DNA from: CAYZYO01 sp964482585
Lineage (GTDB): Bacteria; Bacillota; Syntrophomonadia; Syntrophomonadales; Syntrophomonadaceae
Assembly (NCBI GenBank): GCA_964482585.1
Contig: CAYZYO010000012.1
Coordinates: 1 to 27,657 of the forward strand
DNA length: 27,657 bases
Direction of reading: 5' to 3'
Part shown: positions 1 through 8,424 of the stretch, piece after piece
How positions within the stretch are numbered: position 1 is the first letter of the stretch
How the letters are laid out: every line of letters begins with the position of its first letter
The notes under the pieces: model-generated
Told to the model about the DNA's origin: nothing
Database searches by the model: none
What the model saw: the letters and a program-made list of their open reading frames with translations, nothing else
Program-made: the position numbers and the translations under genes

Positions 1-277
1 TACTGCTGGTACTTCCTTTTACCGGGTCATTTTCCAGTTTCTCCGGCAGGTTATTTATTAGTTTTTTAATCTGACCCAGTTCATCCTGTAATTTACTCTC
101 CCTTGAATCTTCATCTACTGCTGCAGTTACTTCTAATTTCCTGGGAACAAAAAATCCTTTTAAACCTCTTTCTCTTATCCTGCGGCTGCTTACTATTATG
201 GCATCAGGTCCAATATCCTGTTTAATCAAATGACATGCTTCACTCATATTCCTGGCAACATAGCGTTTAATCTTCAC
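1..277 (-). CDS. flhF: FlhF N-terminal part (SRP-family GTPase), cut by window edge
   Basis: FlhF is a signal-recognition-type GTPase that helps set flagellar position and number at the membrane. Only the first 92 codons are here. They give the basic FlhF N-terminal domain, beginning MKIKRYVARNMSEAC with IGPDAIIVSSRR further on; the GTPase motifs lie beyond the window. I chose the GTG at 275-277: it overlaps the end of flhA by 11 bp, and GGTGAT lies 5 bases upstream. Its place directly after flhA matches the usual flhB-flhA-flhF order in Firmicutes. The family call rests on N-terminal similarity and context; the partial length prevents a check of the NG domain. Confidence 0.9.
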   Translation of the reverse strand, partial: MKIKRYVARNMSEACHLIKQDIGPDAIIVSSRRIRERGLKGFFVPRKLEVTAAVDEDSRESKLQDELGQIKKLINNLPEKLENDPVKGSTSS

Positions 278-2345
278 TTGATATCACCGTTCCTTTTACT
301 TCCACCTCTAAATCAGGAGTTAATTCATTGATACCCAGCACAACCAGGTGCGGTTTAAATCGTTCTATCAGGCGCCGGAACGGCAGCCTGATTCTTGATG
401 AGCACAATATTATTAGCGGCTCTCCCAGCAATTGGAATTTCTCTTCCATTTTTCCCAGCTGCTCAAATAAACTCCGGGTTAATTCTGGAGAAATAGCCGG
501 ATAACCACCCTGGGGCGTATTCTGTATGGATTCCGCTAATTGCGTTTCCAGATAAGGATCTAAAGTAATTACATTTATTTTTCCTTCTTTTGCATACTGT
601 TTACTGATACTGCGCACAAGAGCCAGGCGGCTGGATTGAATAAGAAAATCAATATCTTTCGATAGCCTGGCTGCATCAGCCAGTGCTTCAAGAATCGTTT
701 CCACATCTCGAATAGGAACCTTTTCTTTAAGCAGGCTTTGCAGTACTTTTTGAATATCGCCGGTAAGTAAAAGGTCGGGCACTAATTCATTCACTAATGC
801 TTCATTGTTTTCTCTAACAACATTTAATAGATCCTGTACATCCTGTCTGGATAAAATTTCATGGGCATGGGATTTAATAAATTCGGTCAAATGGGTTATA
901 AGTACGGTACCTGAATCTACTACCGTGTAACACTCCATTTCCGCTTTTTCTTTATTATCCTCACTGATCCACCAGGCAGGAAGCCCGAAAGTAGGTTCCC
1001 GGGTTTGTAAACCTTCTATTTCAGCTTCATCATCATAAGGATTCATGGCCAGATAGTGATTGGGCATTAATTCCCCTCCTGTAATCTCTATCCCCCTGAT
1101 TTTAAAACGGTAGGAATTAGGTTCCAACTGCAGGTTATCTCTTATTCTAATAGGCCGTACATAGATTCCCATTTCTGTAGCACATTGTTTTCTTACTGCA
1201 GCCAGCCGGGCAAGAATATCGCCTCCCTGTTCTTCATCAACCATAGGTATAAGATTATATCCTATTTCAATTTCAAGGGGATCAACCTGAAACAGATTCA
1301 ATACATTTTCCGGCTCCCGCAGGGAGGAAGATGCAGCTTTTTTTTGGGTTATAGTCTCCTCCTTTCTCTTATTTTCTTTGTGCAGTACCCAGGCACTATA
1401 ACCGGTACCGGCAGATAGAATCATAAATGGCAAAAAAGGCAGTGCCGGCACTATTGCTAAGATAAATAATATTGCTGCTGCCAGTCCAATTACCTGGGGG
1501 AAAGCCCCCAGCTGCCCAGTTAAGTCAAAACCAAACCCCCTGCCTGATTCTGCTCTGGTGACTAGTATTCCAGTACCAGTTGATATCAAAAGGGCGGGTA
1601 TCTGGGATACTAACCCATCACCAACTGTAAGCGTGGTATATGTCTGCAGTGCAGCGGTTGCCGGCATCCCCTTCTGCCATATCCCTATAACCAAACCACC
1701 TAGTATGTTCACCAGTACAATTATTATCCCGGCAATGGCATCCCCTTTAACAAATTTACTGGCACCGTCCATCGCTCCAAAAAAACTAGCTTCCTTTTGC
1801 AGCTTCTGCCTTCTATCCCTGGCTTCGTTTTCTGATATAATTCCAGTACTCAGGTCAGCATCAATACTCATTTGTTTACCTGGCATAGCATCCAGGGTAA
1901 AACGGGCTGCCACTTCTGCTGTTCTTCCTGCACCATTGGTGATAACCACAAATTGAATTACTATGATTATTAAAAATATTACTGCTCCTACTACATAGTT
2001 ACCTCCAATGACAAAGGATCCAAAAGCATCAATAATTCTACCTGCATCCGCATTATTTAGAATTAACCTGGTAGATGAAATGTTTAAAGCCAGTCTAAAA
2101 ATTGTCACTATCAATAATAAAGTAGGAAAAACAGATAACTGTAAGGGCTCGTTAATAAATAGGGTTGTTAATAAAATAACCATGCCTATTGCCAGACTGC
2201 AGGCTAGAAGTAGATCAAGCAGCTGGGTAGGAATCGGTATTACCAGGACTACTACTGTAGCCACTACCAGAGCCGCTATTAAAATATCACTGTGCCCCTT
2301 TAAACTATTAATAAGTGTTATAATCCAATTTTTATAGGTCACCAT
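267..2345 (-). CDS. flhA: FlhA, flagellar export gate protein
   Basis: FlhA forms the nonameric export gate of the flagellar type III secretion system, with membrane channel and cytoplasmic docking ring. The N-terminal third carries several hydrophobic helices and the FHIPEP signature around residues 145-165 (AARFTLDAMPGKQMSIDAD). The C-terminal half is the soluble FlhA-C domain. I start at the ATG at 2345, giving 692 aa, because it follows the flhB stop by 4 bases and has AAGGGG 7 bases upstream. The ORF can extend to 2369 (700 aa), but those codons lie inside flhB. Length is normal for the family. It sits between flhB and flhF. Confidence 0.97.
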   Translation of the reverse strand: MVTYKNWIITLINSLKGHSDILIAALVVATVVVLVIPIPTQLLDLLLACSLAIGMVILLTTLFINEPLQLSVFPTLLLIVTIFRLALNISSTRLILNNADAGRIIDAFGSFVIGGNYVVGAVIFLIIIVIQFVVITNGAGRTAEVAARFTLDAMPGKQMSIDADLSTGIISENEARDRRQKLQKEASFFGAMDGASKFVKGDAIAGIIIVLVNILGGLVIGIWQKGMPATAALQTYTTLTVGDGLVSQIPALLISTGTGILVTRAESGRGFGFDLTGQLGAFPQVIGLAAAILFILAIVPALPFLPFMILSAGTGYSAWVLHKENKRKEETITQKKAASSSLREPENVLNLFQVDPLEIEIGYNLIPMVDEEQGGDILARLAAVRKQCATEMGIYVRPIRIRDNLQLEPNSYRFKIRGIEITGGELMPNHYLAMNPYDDEAEIEGLQTREPTFGLPAWWISEDNKEKAEMECYTVVDSGTVLITHLTEFIKSHAHEILSRQDVQDLLNVVRENNEALVNELVPDLLLTGDIQKVLQSLLKEKVPIRDVETILEALADAARLSKDIDFLIQSSRLALVRSISKQYAKEGKINVITLDPYLETQLAESIQNTPQGGYPAISPELTRSLFEQLGKMEEKFQLLGEPLIILCSSRIRLPFRRLIERFKPHLVVLGINELTPDLEVEVKGTVISSED

Positions 2346-2349
2346 TTTC

Positions 2350-3546
2350 CTACCCCTTATTCCTCTCAAGCAGATATATAGCCGCTATAATTCCAGCCAC
2401 TGCCTGGTATAGTTCTTCCGGTATATAATCTCCTATCTCAACACCCTCATACAATGCATGTGCCAGTGGTCTATCTTCCATAACCGGGATATCACCTTCT
2501 ACGGCTTTTTCCTTTATTCTGATAGCTAAATAGCCGCCCCCTTTAGCAACTAACTGTGGTGCTTCCATTTTATTTTCCTCATATTTAAGAGCCACTGCCA
2601 GGTGGGTCGGGTTAGTAATTACTACGGTTGCTTCAGGCACCTGCTGCATCATACGGTTTCTGGCCATAATACGTTGCTTTTCCCGCAGCCGGGATTTAAT
2701 ATAAGGATCCCCTTCTGTCTGTTTCATCTCCTGCTTAACTTCGTATTTTGACATTTTAAGGGTCTGTCTAAACTGCCACTTCTGGTACATAAAATCGAGT
2801 ACCGCTATTAATAAAAAAACCAGGGCGGCACCAATACAGATTTCAAAAATTGTTTTTTCCAGGTGATTCATAATGGCAAAAATATTCATTTCCGGCATAA
2901 GCAGAATTTTTTCCAATTTGTTTTTTAAGAGAATGTATATAGCAAAACTTACAACCATCACTTTAAGTAAGGTTTTAATAAATTCAAAAAGTGCTCTTTT
3001 AGAATAAATCTTTTTAAATCCTTCAACCGGGTTAATATTACTTATTTTTGGTTTTATCGCCTCTGGAGCAAAGAGAAAACCCACCTGCAAAAAATTTAAT
3101 ATCAGGCCAAAGAATACTGCCAGTAAAAATATTGGCCCTAATAAGTTAAAAAAAATATTGAGACTTAACCGGTATAACCCAAAAAACTCGTCAGGAGTTA
3201 ATTCCTGTAATAATTCTTTAGAAAAAATATGCTGCACATATCCGCTCAGGTTAAATACCAGGTATTCTCTCATAATGTATAAAAAAATAATAATGATAAT
3301 GATGACTATGGCTGCATTCAAGTCAGAACTCCGGCTAACCTGCCCTTTTTTTCTTGCTTCCTGGCGCCGGTGAGGAGTTGCTTCTTCCGTTTTTTCCTCG
3401 GTAGAAGCAAAATACCTGCCACTGCCAGGAGATGCATCCGGGATAGATCCAGCCGGGACTAGACCGGGTAACGGACATGCCCGAAGTACAATCAAGCTGA
3501 TTAATAGAAATATATAAAATGCTAACAGATCAGGAATAAAATACAC
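2350..3546 (-). CDS. flhB: FlhB, export switch protein with an unusual N-terminal extension
   Basis: FlhB is the export-gate subunit whose autocleavage switches secretion from hook to filament substrates. The conserved core begins near residue 50 (EEKTEEATPHRRQEARKKGQ), followed by four membrane helices and the cytoplasmic domain with the NPTH autocleavage motif at residues 312-315. The family normally begins only a few residues before EKTE. Here about 48 extra residues come first, with a strongly hydrophobic stretch (residues 6-21) and a Pro/Gly-rich linker. There is no ATG in this frame before the core, and the frame is closed by a stop just upstream of the GTG at 3546. The Shine-Dalgarno for that GTG is weak (GGA 8 bases away). 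True start therefore uncertain; family assignment is firm. Confidence 0.93.
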   Translation of the reverse strand: MYFIPDLLAFYIFLLISLIVLRACPLPGLVPAGSIPDASPGSGRYFASTEEKTEEATPHRRQEARKKGQVSRSSDLNAAIVIIIIIIFLYIMREYLVFNLSGYVQHIFSKELLQELTPDEFFGLYRLSLNIFFNLLGPIFLLAVFFGLILNFLQVGFLFAPEAIKPKISNINPVEGFKKIYSKRALFEFIKTLLKVMVVSFAIYILLKNKLEKILLMPEMNIFAIMNHLEKTIFEICIGAALVFLLIAVLDFMYQKWQFRQTLKMSKYEVKQEMKQTEGDPYIKSRLREKQRIMARNRMMQQVPEATVVITNPTHLAVALKYEENKMEAPQLVAKGGGYLAIRIKEKAVEGDIPVMEDRPLAHALYEGVEIGDYIPEELYQAVAGIIAAIYLLERNKG

Positions 3547-3581
3547 TTCTATATTCCATCATCCTTCCATTTACCTTGGAT

Positions 3582-4352
3582 TCAGTTTGAGCCCATTAAC
3601 TTCATTACCAGCAGTATATCTTTTTCCATCTGCTGTAAAATTCCCCCAATTATAACCACTAGTACCGGAAGAGCCGCCACCAGGGTTAACAAACCTAATC
3701 CTGCTTTTATGGGGAATCCCAGGATAAAAACATTAAGCTGGGGCACGGTTCTGGCTATCATGCCTAAAGCTATATCACTTAAGACAAAAACGGTAATAAA
3801 TGGTGCCGCAATCCTGACCCCCAGGGAAAACATCTCCCCAAACATCTTAATTATCGCTGCCGGGCAAGCTGAAGTAAAAACTGCTCCAGTAACCGGAATA
3901 ATTTCATAGCTGTAGGCAATAGCCATTAACAAATTGTGATGACCGTTTATTGCCAGAAACAACAATATTCCCAGTATATACATGAACTGCCCTATTAAAG
4001 TTATCCGGGACTGGTTCTGAGTATCAAAAATTGTGGCCATGGCAAAACCTACCTGGATATCTATAATTTCTCCTGCTACCCTGATAGCTGCAAAGATCAA
4101 TGTGCCAATATAACCGAGAACAAGTCCAACAATAACCTCCCTTATAACCAGCATAGAATAGCTTAACAAATCACCGGAGATGTTATCTACTGCAGGTAAT
4201 ACGGGAAATAGTATCATAGTTACCAGCAGGCCTAAACCAATCTTCAATAATGCTGGAACTCCACTTATTGAAAAAAAGGGTGCCTGGGTAAAAAATGCAG
4301 TTATACGGGCTAAAACCAGAAATCCCCATTTTAGGCTCTCAAAATCAGGCAC
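3582..4352 (-). CDS. fliR: FliR, flagellar export gate membrane protein
   Basis: FliR is an integral membrane component of the FliPQR export-gate core. The 256-aa product is almost entirely hydrophobic with several membrane helices, the family's usual length, and has the typical early segment LARITAFFTQAPFF. The GTG start at 4352 is supported by AGGAGG 10 bases upstream, which overlaps the end of the spacer after the fliQ stop (4367). It lies between fliQ and flhB, the standard order. No internal anomaly was seen. Confidence 0.96.
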   Translation of the reverse strand: MPDFESLKWGFLVLARITAFFTQAPFFSISGVPALLKIGLGLLVTMILFPVLPAVDNISGDLLSYSMLVIREVIVGLVLGYIGTLIFAAIRVAGEIIDIQVGFAMATIFDTQNQSRITLIGQFMYILGILLFLAINGHHNLLMAIAYSYEIIPVTGAVFTSACPAAIIKMFGEMFSLGVRIAAPFITVFVLSDIALGMIARTVPQLNVFILGFPIKAGLGLLTLVAALPVLVVIIGGILQQMEKDILLVMKLMGSN

Positions 4353-4366
4353 CTGCAGTTCTCCTC

Positions 4367-4636
4367 CTAGTGGATAAGGTTATTCAGGTTAGCGAAAATA
4401 TTTACCGCAAAACTGGTTAAAATATTTAACATCCAGGGCCCGAAAACCAGCAGAGCTACAAAAACAGCAATTATTTTAGGTACAAATGTCAGGGTCTGTT
4501 CCTGTACCTGGGTAATGGCCTGCAAGACGCTGATAATTAAGCCGATTAAAAGTCCAATCCCTAGTGGCGGTAATGCCAGAAAAAGGGCTACTGTCAAAGA
4601 TTCCCGGGCTATAGCTATTACCGTTTCCGAACTCAT
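4367..4636 (-). CDS. fliQ: FliQ, flagellar export gate membrane protein
   Basis: FliQ is a small two-helix subunit that packs around FliP/FliR in the export gate. The 89-aa protein begins MSSETVIAIARESL, matching the family's short N-terminus, and has two hydrophobic helices with the conserved loop QAITQVQEQTLTFVPK. I use the ATG at 4636, which gives the standard family length. A TTG at 4651 would add five residues (MDVKR) and cannot be excluded, since neither start has a strong Shine-Dalgarno. The gene lies between fliP and fliR. Confidence 0.95.
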   Translation of the reverse strand: MSSETVIAIARESLTVALFLALPPLGIGLLIGLIISVLQAITQVQEQTLTFVPKIIAVFVALLVFGPWMLNILTSFAVNIFANLNNLIH

Positions 4637-4667
4637 TCTTTTCACATCCAAACTGTATTGTAACCTA

Positions 4668-5435
4668 TCACAGGTAGCTTTCTAGAAGCGACTTGGTTAT
4701 TAAAAACCACCCATCTGTCATCACAAATAATAGTATTTTAAACGGCAGTGATATTATAATAGGGGGAAGCATAAACATCCCCATTGACATCAAGGTGCTG
4801 GCTACAACAATATCTATTACCAGAAACGGCAGATAGATATAGAAACCTATCTGAAAAGCTGTCTTAAGTTCGCTTACAGTGAATGCCGGCACCAATACAT
4901 TGAGTGCCAAATTCTGCTGATTTTCCGGCCTTTCTGAATTCGACATTTCCATGAAAAGAGCCAGGTCTTTTTCCCGGGTTTGTTTCAACATAAATTTTTT
5001 TATAGGCCCGGCTGCATTATCCAGGGCTTCTTCCTGGGCCATTTGTCCAGCTATGTAAGGTTGGATTGCCTCCCGGTTTATTTCTTCATAGGTAGGAGCC
5101 ATGGTAAAAAATGTGAGAAAAAGCGCCAATCCTATAAGTACCTGGTTAGGCGGTGTCTGCTGGGTGGCTAAGGCACTGCGCACAAATGACAAAACTACAA
5201 TTATCCTGGTGAACGAGGTCATCATTATTAGAATAGCAGGTGCCAGAGCCAAGACTGTCAGAACTGTCAGCAGTTTTAAAGAATCAACAACCTCTTCTGG
5301 ACTATCCGTGCTGGTAATCTGCAGATCTATTCCCGGGACCGGGTCAGCATATGCTGGAACTGCTCTTAAGCTAAATATTAATAATATCAAGAAAACTGAT
5401 AGGGCAAATACTTTTAATAATACCTTCTTATTCAT
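4668..5435 (-). CDS. fliP: FliP, flagellar export gate protein with signal peptide
   Basis: FliP forms the pentameric core of the export-gate channel. The precursor has a cleavable signal peptide (basic MNKK, hydrophobic stretch, likely cut after AYA near residue 30), as FliP often does. The family motifs follow: TSFTRIIVVLSFVRSAL and the C-terminal MGMFMLPPIIISLPFK. I start at the ATG at 5435, which overlaps the fliO stop by 8 bp and has AGGAG 11 bases upstream. The ATG at 5444 sits only 2 bases after GGAG, too close. The mature length is typical. Confidence 0.96.
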   Translation of the reverse strand: MNKKVLLKVFALSVFLILLIFSLRAVPAYADPVPGIDLQITSTDSPEEVVDSLKLLTVLTVLALAPAILIMMTSFTRIIVVLSFVRSALATQQTPPNQVLIGLALFLTFFTMAPTYEEINREAIQPYIAGQMAQEEALDNAAGPIKKFMLKQTREKDLALFMEMSNSERPENQQNLALNVLVPAFTVSELKTAFQIGFYIYLPFLVIDIVVASTLMSMGMFMLPPIIISLPFKILLFVMTDGWFLITKSLLESYL

Positions 5436-5772
5436 TACTACCATTTCTCCTGGTAAAGCTCTTTAAATACTCTCTAAAACTATAATGGGTTTGTTCAACA
5501 TTATCTTCTGGATAAGCATCCAGTTGTTTGAGTAAAACAATATCCTTTTCGGTAGAACCAATAAGAAGATATTCGTCTGCGACTTTAATAATAGCTATTC
5601 TGGTCTTAGGGGTTAGAAATGCTTGTTCTAATACCTGGAGGCTTCCCTGTTTTCTATAATAGTTCCTGGCCAATCCATACTTTATAACTGCATAGATTAA
5701 TATCACAACTACTGGCAAACAAATAATTAATCTTAGCAAAGCTCCCCAAAAATCCCATTCCACAACATTCAC
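5428..5772 (-). CDS. fliO: FliO, flagellar biosynthesis membrane protein
   Basis: FliO is a bitopic membrane protein that assists assembly of the FliP ring. The 114-aa product has one membrane helix (about residues 9-29) and a small cytoplasmic domain with the FliO-like pattern LQVLEQAFLTPKTRIAIIKV and YLLIGSTEKDIVLLKQL. Position between fliN and fliP is standard. The GTG at 5772 has GGGGAT only 2-3 bases ahead, so a second in-frame GTG at 5763 may be the real start. Divergence of this family makes context an important part of the call. Confidence 0.88.
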   Translation of the reverse strand: MNVVEWDFWGALLRLIICLPVVVILIYAVIKYGLARNYYRKQGSLQVLEQAFLTPKTRIAIIKVADEYLLIGSTEKDIVLLKQLDAYPEDNVEQTHYSFREYLKSFTRRNGSNE

Positions 5773-5790
5773 ATCCCCAAGAAAATTCTT

Positions 5791-6159
5791 TTACTCCTTA
5801 TTCAGGCTGCTTATCCTTATTCCCAGGACATCATTTATCACCAGGACCTCTCCCCGGGCCAACCAGACATCATTAGCGGCTAAATCTACTGTGTCCCCAA
5901 CCATCTTACTTAAGGTGATCACATCTCCTTCATTAATGTTTAATACTTCTCTAAGGGTTAATGTTGTGCTGCCAAGTTCAACCTCTAATAACAGCTCAAT
6001 TTCCTTTAGAAAACTAATATCCTTCTGCCCCTCTTCTGCACTGGGAGGTTCTAAAGGAGAAAACTGAATTTTCTTAATATTGTTTACCCTGGCTTGTTCA
6101 TCAGTAACAATTTTTAGCTTCTGTTTTATCTCGGCTTCACTTAAGTTCCAAAGAGCCAT
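5791..6159 (-). CDS. fliN: FliN, flagellar motor switch (C-ring) protein, short form
   Basis: FliN builds the lower C-ring and helps dock the export ATPase complex. The C-terminal half (about residues 45-122) is a SpoA/FliN domain, with ISFLKEIELLLEVELGSTT and the ending VWLARGEVLVINDVLGIRI. The first ~45 residues are charged and look flexible. There is no CheC-like phosphatase domain, so this is a short FliN and not the long FliY seen in Bacillus. Its neighbour on the upstream side is fliL, where many Firmicutes have fliM; no FliM gene is present. ATG start at 6159 with AAGGGAAAAAGG upstream. Confidence 0.92.
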   Translation of the reverse strand: MALWNLSEAEIKQKLKIVTDEQARVNNIKKIQFSPLEPPSAEEGQKDISFLKEIELLLEVELGSTTLTLREVLNINEGDVITLSKMVGDTVDLAANDVWLARGEVLVINDVLGIRISSLNKE

Positions 6160-6173
6160 AACCTTTTTCCCTT

Positions 6174-6635
6174 CTATTGAATAATGAATTCTTCAAAATA
6201 GAGTCCAATTATCTCATCATTAATCACGGTTGAATTGACTGCTGCCAGGAGTTCTTTTCTGAGTAAATCCGTTTCTTCCGGGGAATCTATATCACTGGCC
6301 CTCTTGGCCCGCAGGACTTCCAATACTACATCTTTTACCCGGTGCTGGGAAAACTCTAACTCCTTTTCCAATTCTTTGGATTTAAACTCCATGGTAATGG
6401 TAGTCCTTAAATATCTTTGCCCCAGAGAATCCTTAAGGTTAACCGTAAAACTTGCCAGGGTGATCTTTTTAATACCTTTAAGATCCTCCTTTTCTTCTGA
6501 ATCATTGTCCCATATAACCGTGGATAAATAAAAACCGCCGGCCAGTATTATTAATATAAGGCCCAGTATGATCCACCGCCAGGGTTTCTTTTTCTGAAGT
6601 TTGAATTCTTCTTGTTCCTGCGGTTCAGGTATCAC
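6174..6635 (-). CDS. fliL: FliL, basal-body/stator-associated membrane protein
   Basis: FliL is an inner-membrane protein that rings the stator and supports torque. The 153-aa product has a cytoplasmic basic start, one membrane helix (about residues 20-42, RWIILGLILIILAGGFYLS), and a periplasmic FliL domain with the pattern VNLKDSLGQRYLRTTITMEF. The GTG start at 6635 has AAGGAG 9 bases upstream, and the gene overlaps the motB stop by 11 bp, so translation is probably coupled. Lying between motB and fliN fits its stator/switch role. Confidence 0.93.
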   Translation of the reverse strand: MIPEPQEQEEFKLQKKKPWRWIILGLILIILAGGFYLSTVIWDNDSEEKEDLKGIKKITLASFTVNLKDSLGQRYLRTTITMEFKSKELEKELEFSQHRVKDVVLEVLRAKRASDIDSPEETDLLRKELLAAVNSTVINDEIIGLYFEEFIIQ

Positions 6636-7392
6636 TTTTATCTGCTCCTTCCAGCATGTTTATATCATCAGCATTTATAATTATCATAACCCGTCGATTT
6701 CTGGCCATATTTTCCAGAGAATCATTGGCAACGACAGGCCGGTATTCACCATATCCCACAGCAGCAAACCTTCTCGGATCTAACTTCAGGGTTTCAGACA
6801 TATGCCTTACTACCGCAAGGGCTCTGGCAGTTGATAATTCCCAATTGCTTGGAAAACGGCTGCTATAAATAGGACGATTATCTGTATGCCCTTCAACTGA
6901 AATAGAATTAGGCATTGTTTTTAATAGACCACTCAATTTATTCAATACTATAAATGCTTCCGGCCTTAATTCTGCCTTACCTGATTCAAACAGAATCTCA
7001 TCTTTTACTTCCAGCACAACACTTCGATCTTTATAACGGATGGAGACATCAATATCCAGATCATTTTCCTGAATGTATCTCTCGATCTTATCAAAGGTTT
7101 CCTGAAGAACAATATTAGCCTGTATATCTTGGCTATCAAGATTCTGCTGCACTTCGTCAACATCTATATCATGTTCATGATCCTGGCTTTTATCCAGTGG
7201 CTCATCGCCCCGCTCTAAGATACCTACACCCTGAAACGATGCCATAAAGCGCTGGAATTTCAAGGTGTCAATAACTGAAAAAGAATATAACAGCACAAAA
7301 AACACCAGAAGTAATGTCATTAAATCAGAAAAAGTCGTTAGCCAGGAAGAATTATCCTCTTTTCTCTTTTTTTTAAAAAACATTGCTTTCAC
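6625..7392 (-). CDS. motB: MotB, stator protein with OmpA-like peptidoglycan-binding domain
   Basis: MotB pairs with MotA to form the ion-driven stator and anchors it to the cell wall. A basic N-terminus is followed by the single helix WLTTFSDLMTLLLVFFVLLY, whose Asp (D23 in this numbering) is the ion-carrying residue. The C-terminal OmpA-like domain has VEGHTDNRPI and NRRVMIIIN. The start could be the GTG at 7392 or the ATG at 7383; both lie inside the end of motA and neither has a strong Shine-Dalgarno. Residues around the helix resemble both MotB and Na+-type MotS/PomB proteins, so the coupling ion cannot be settled by eye. Confidence 0.95.
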   Translation of the reverse strand: MKAMFFKKKRKEDNSSWLTTFSDLMTLLLVFFVLLYSFSVIDTLKFQRFMASFQGVGILERGDEPLDKSQDHEHDIDVDEVQQNLDSQDIQANIVLQETFDKIERYIQENDLDIDVSIRYKDRSVVLEVKDEILFESGKAELRPEAFIVLNKLSGLLKTMPNSISVEGHTDNRPIYSSRFPSNWELSTARALAVVRHMSETLKLDPRRFAAVGYGEYRPVVANDSLENMARNRRVMIIINADDINMLEGADKSDT

Positions 7393-8158
7393 TTTCTTCT
7401 TTTCCGTTTTCCTGTCTCAGGTAAGAGCCCAGCTTTTCACCCAGAATACGCGGGTTCATGCCACCCTGAATAGCAATAAGTCCATCTAAGATTATCTGTT
7501 TGGTAAAATATTCTTCCTCACTAAGCAGCTCCAATTTGCCGGCAATAGGAATAAAAACCAGGTTGGCCAATAGAACCCCGTAAAACGTAGTAACCAGGGC
7601 CAGGGCCATTGAAGGACCTAACGCACTGGGATCATTGAGTTTGGACAGCATTTGAATCAATCCTATAAGGGTTCCCATCATGCCAAAGGCAGGACAAAAA
7701 CCGCCCCATGTTCTAAATAAACCCTGGCTGATCTGATGCCTGAAGGCAGCTGCATGCATATCTGTTGCCAGGATTTCTTTGATGTGTTCTATATCAATAG
7801 CATCAACTACCAACCGCAACCCTTTTTGGAAAAATCTATCATCTAATAATTCTATATCATCTTCAAGAGCCAAAATTCCCTCTTTACGGCTTTTACGAGC
7901 TAAAGCGATAAATATATCCGTTAATTCTTCCTGGTTGACCGGAGCCGAGAATATAAGTTTTTTTAATATCTTGAAGACCATTATTACCTGTTCCCATTTA
8001 TAATTAACCATAAGGGCACAGAATGAACCTCCAACAGTTATAAGAAAACCTGACAAACTCAAAAAAACTCCTACATTGCTGCCCATTGATATAGCTAAAA
8101 AAATAATTGTACAACCAAGCCCTATGCCTAATGGAGTTAATATGTCCCATTTTTGCAA
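7373..8158 (-). CDS. motA: MotA, stator ion-channel subunit
   Basis: MotA is the four-helix stator subunit that surrounds MotB and pushes on FliG. The 261-aa product shows two N-terminal helices, a charged cytoplasmic loop, and two C-terminal helices with the family pattern TWGGFCPAFGMMGTLIGLIQ and ALVTTFYGVLLANLVFIPIA. I choose the TTG at 8158, 10 bases after GAGGAG. The GTG at 8176 would place that Shine-Dalgarno inside the gene. It overlaps motB by about 11-20 bp depending on the motB start. The upstream spacer, where flbD would normally lie, is filled by repeats. Confidence 0.94.
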   Translation of the reverse strand: MQKWDILTPLGIGLGCTIIFLAISMGSNVGVFLSLSGFLITVGGSFCALMVNYKWEQVIMVFKILKKLIFSAPVNQEELTDIFIALARKSRKEGILALEDDIELLDDRFFQKGLRLVVDAIDIEHIKEILATDMHAAAFRHQISQGLFRTWGGFCPAFGMMGTLIGLIQMLSKLNDPSALGPSMALALVTTFYGVLLANLVFIPIAGKLELLSEEEYFTKQIILDGLIAIQGGMNPRILGEKLGSYLRQENGKEESESNVF

Positions 8159-8212
8159 AAACTGTTCACTCCTCACCCTCTGTTAATTATTTGATTTCGC
8201 TGCTAAATTACC

Positions 8213-8347
8213 CCGTAGAGGCGACTTCAGCCGCCGGAACAATTCCTGAAACCTAACCCAAGCTCCACCGTCACCCCGTAGACCTTCCTTCCCTTCGATA
8301 CCAGAGCGTCTCTTCTGCCGGGACGGAGACTTAAGTCTCCTCTACGG
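8213..8347. repeat. Inverted pair of GTAG-headed REP hairpins (BIME-like) between flgE and motA
   Basis: Two oppositely oriented copies of the palindromic element described in the findings: 8213-8235 (CCGTAGAGG then CGACTTCAGCCGCC) and its mirror at 8325-8347, whose core GGAGACTTAAGTCTCC is a perfect palindrome. The DNA between the arms is not similar to a gene. Just beyond (8349-8390) is a degenerate tandem repeat of AGATAGATGC-type units, followed at 8390-8412 by a copy of the AT-rich GGATTTTGCATAAT companion motif on the minus strand. No ORF of note lies in 8177-8424. The elements are transcribed within the operon. Confidence 0.85.
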
Positions 8348-8424
8348 ATGCAAATAGATATAAATAGATGCAGATAGATGCAGATAGATAAAAAGTTATT
8401 ATGTAAAATTCCGGCTAAAAGCTG

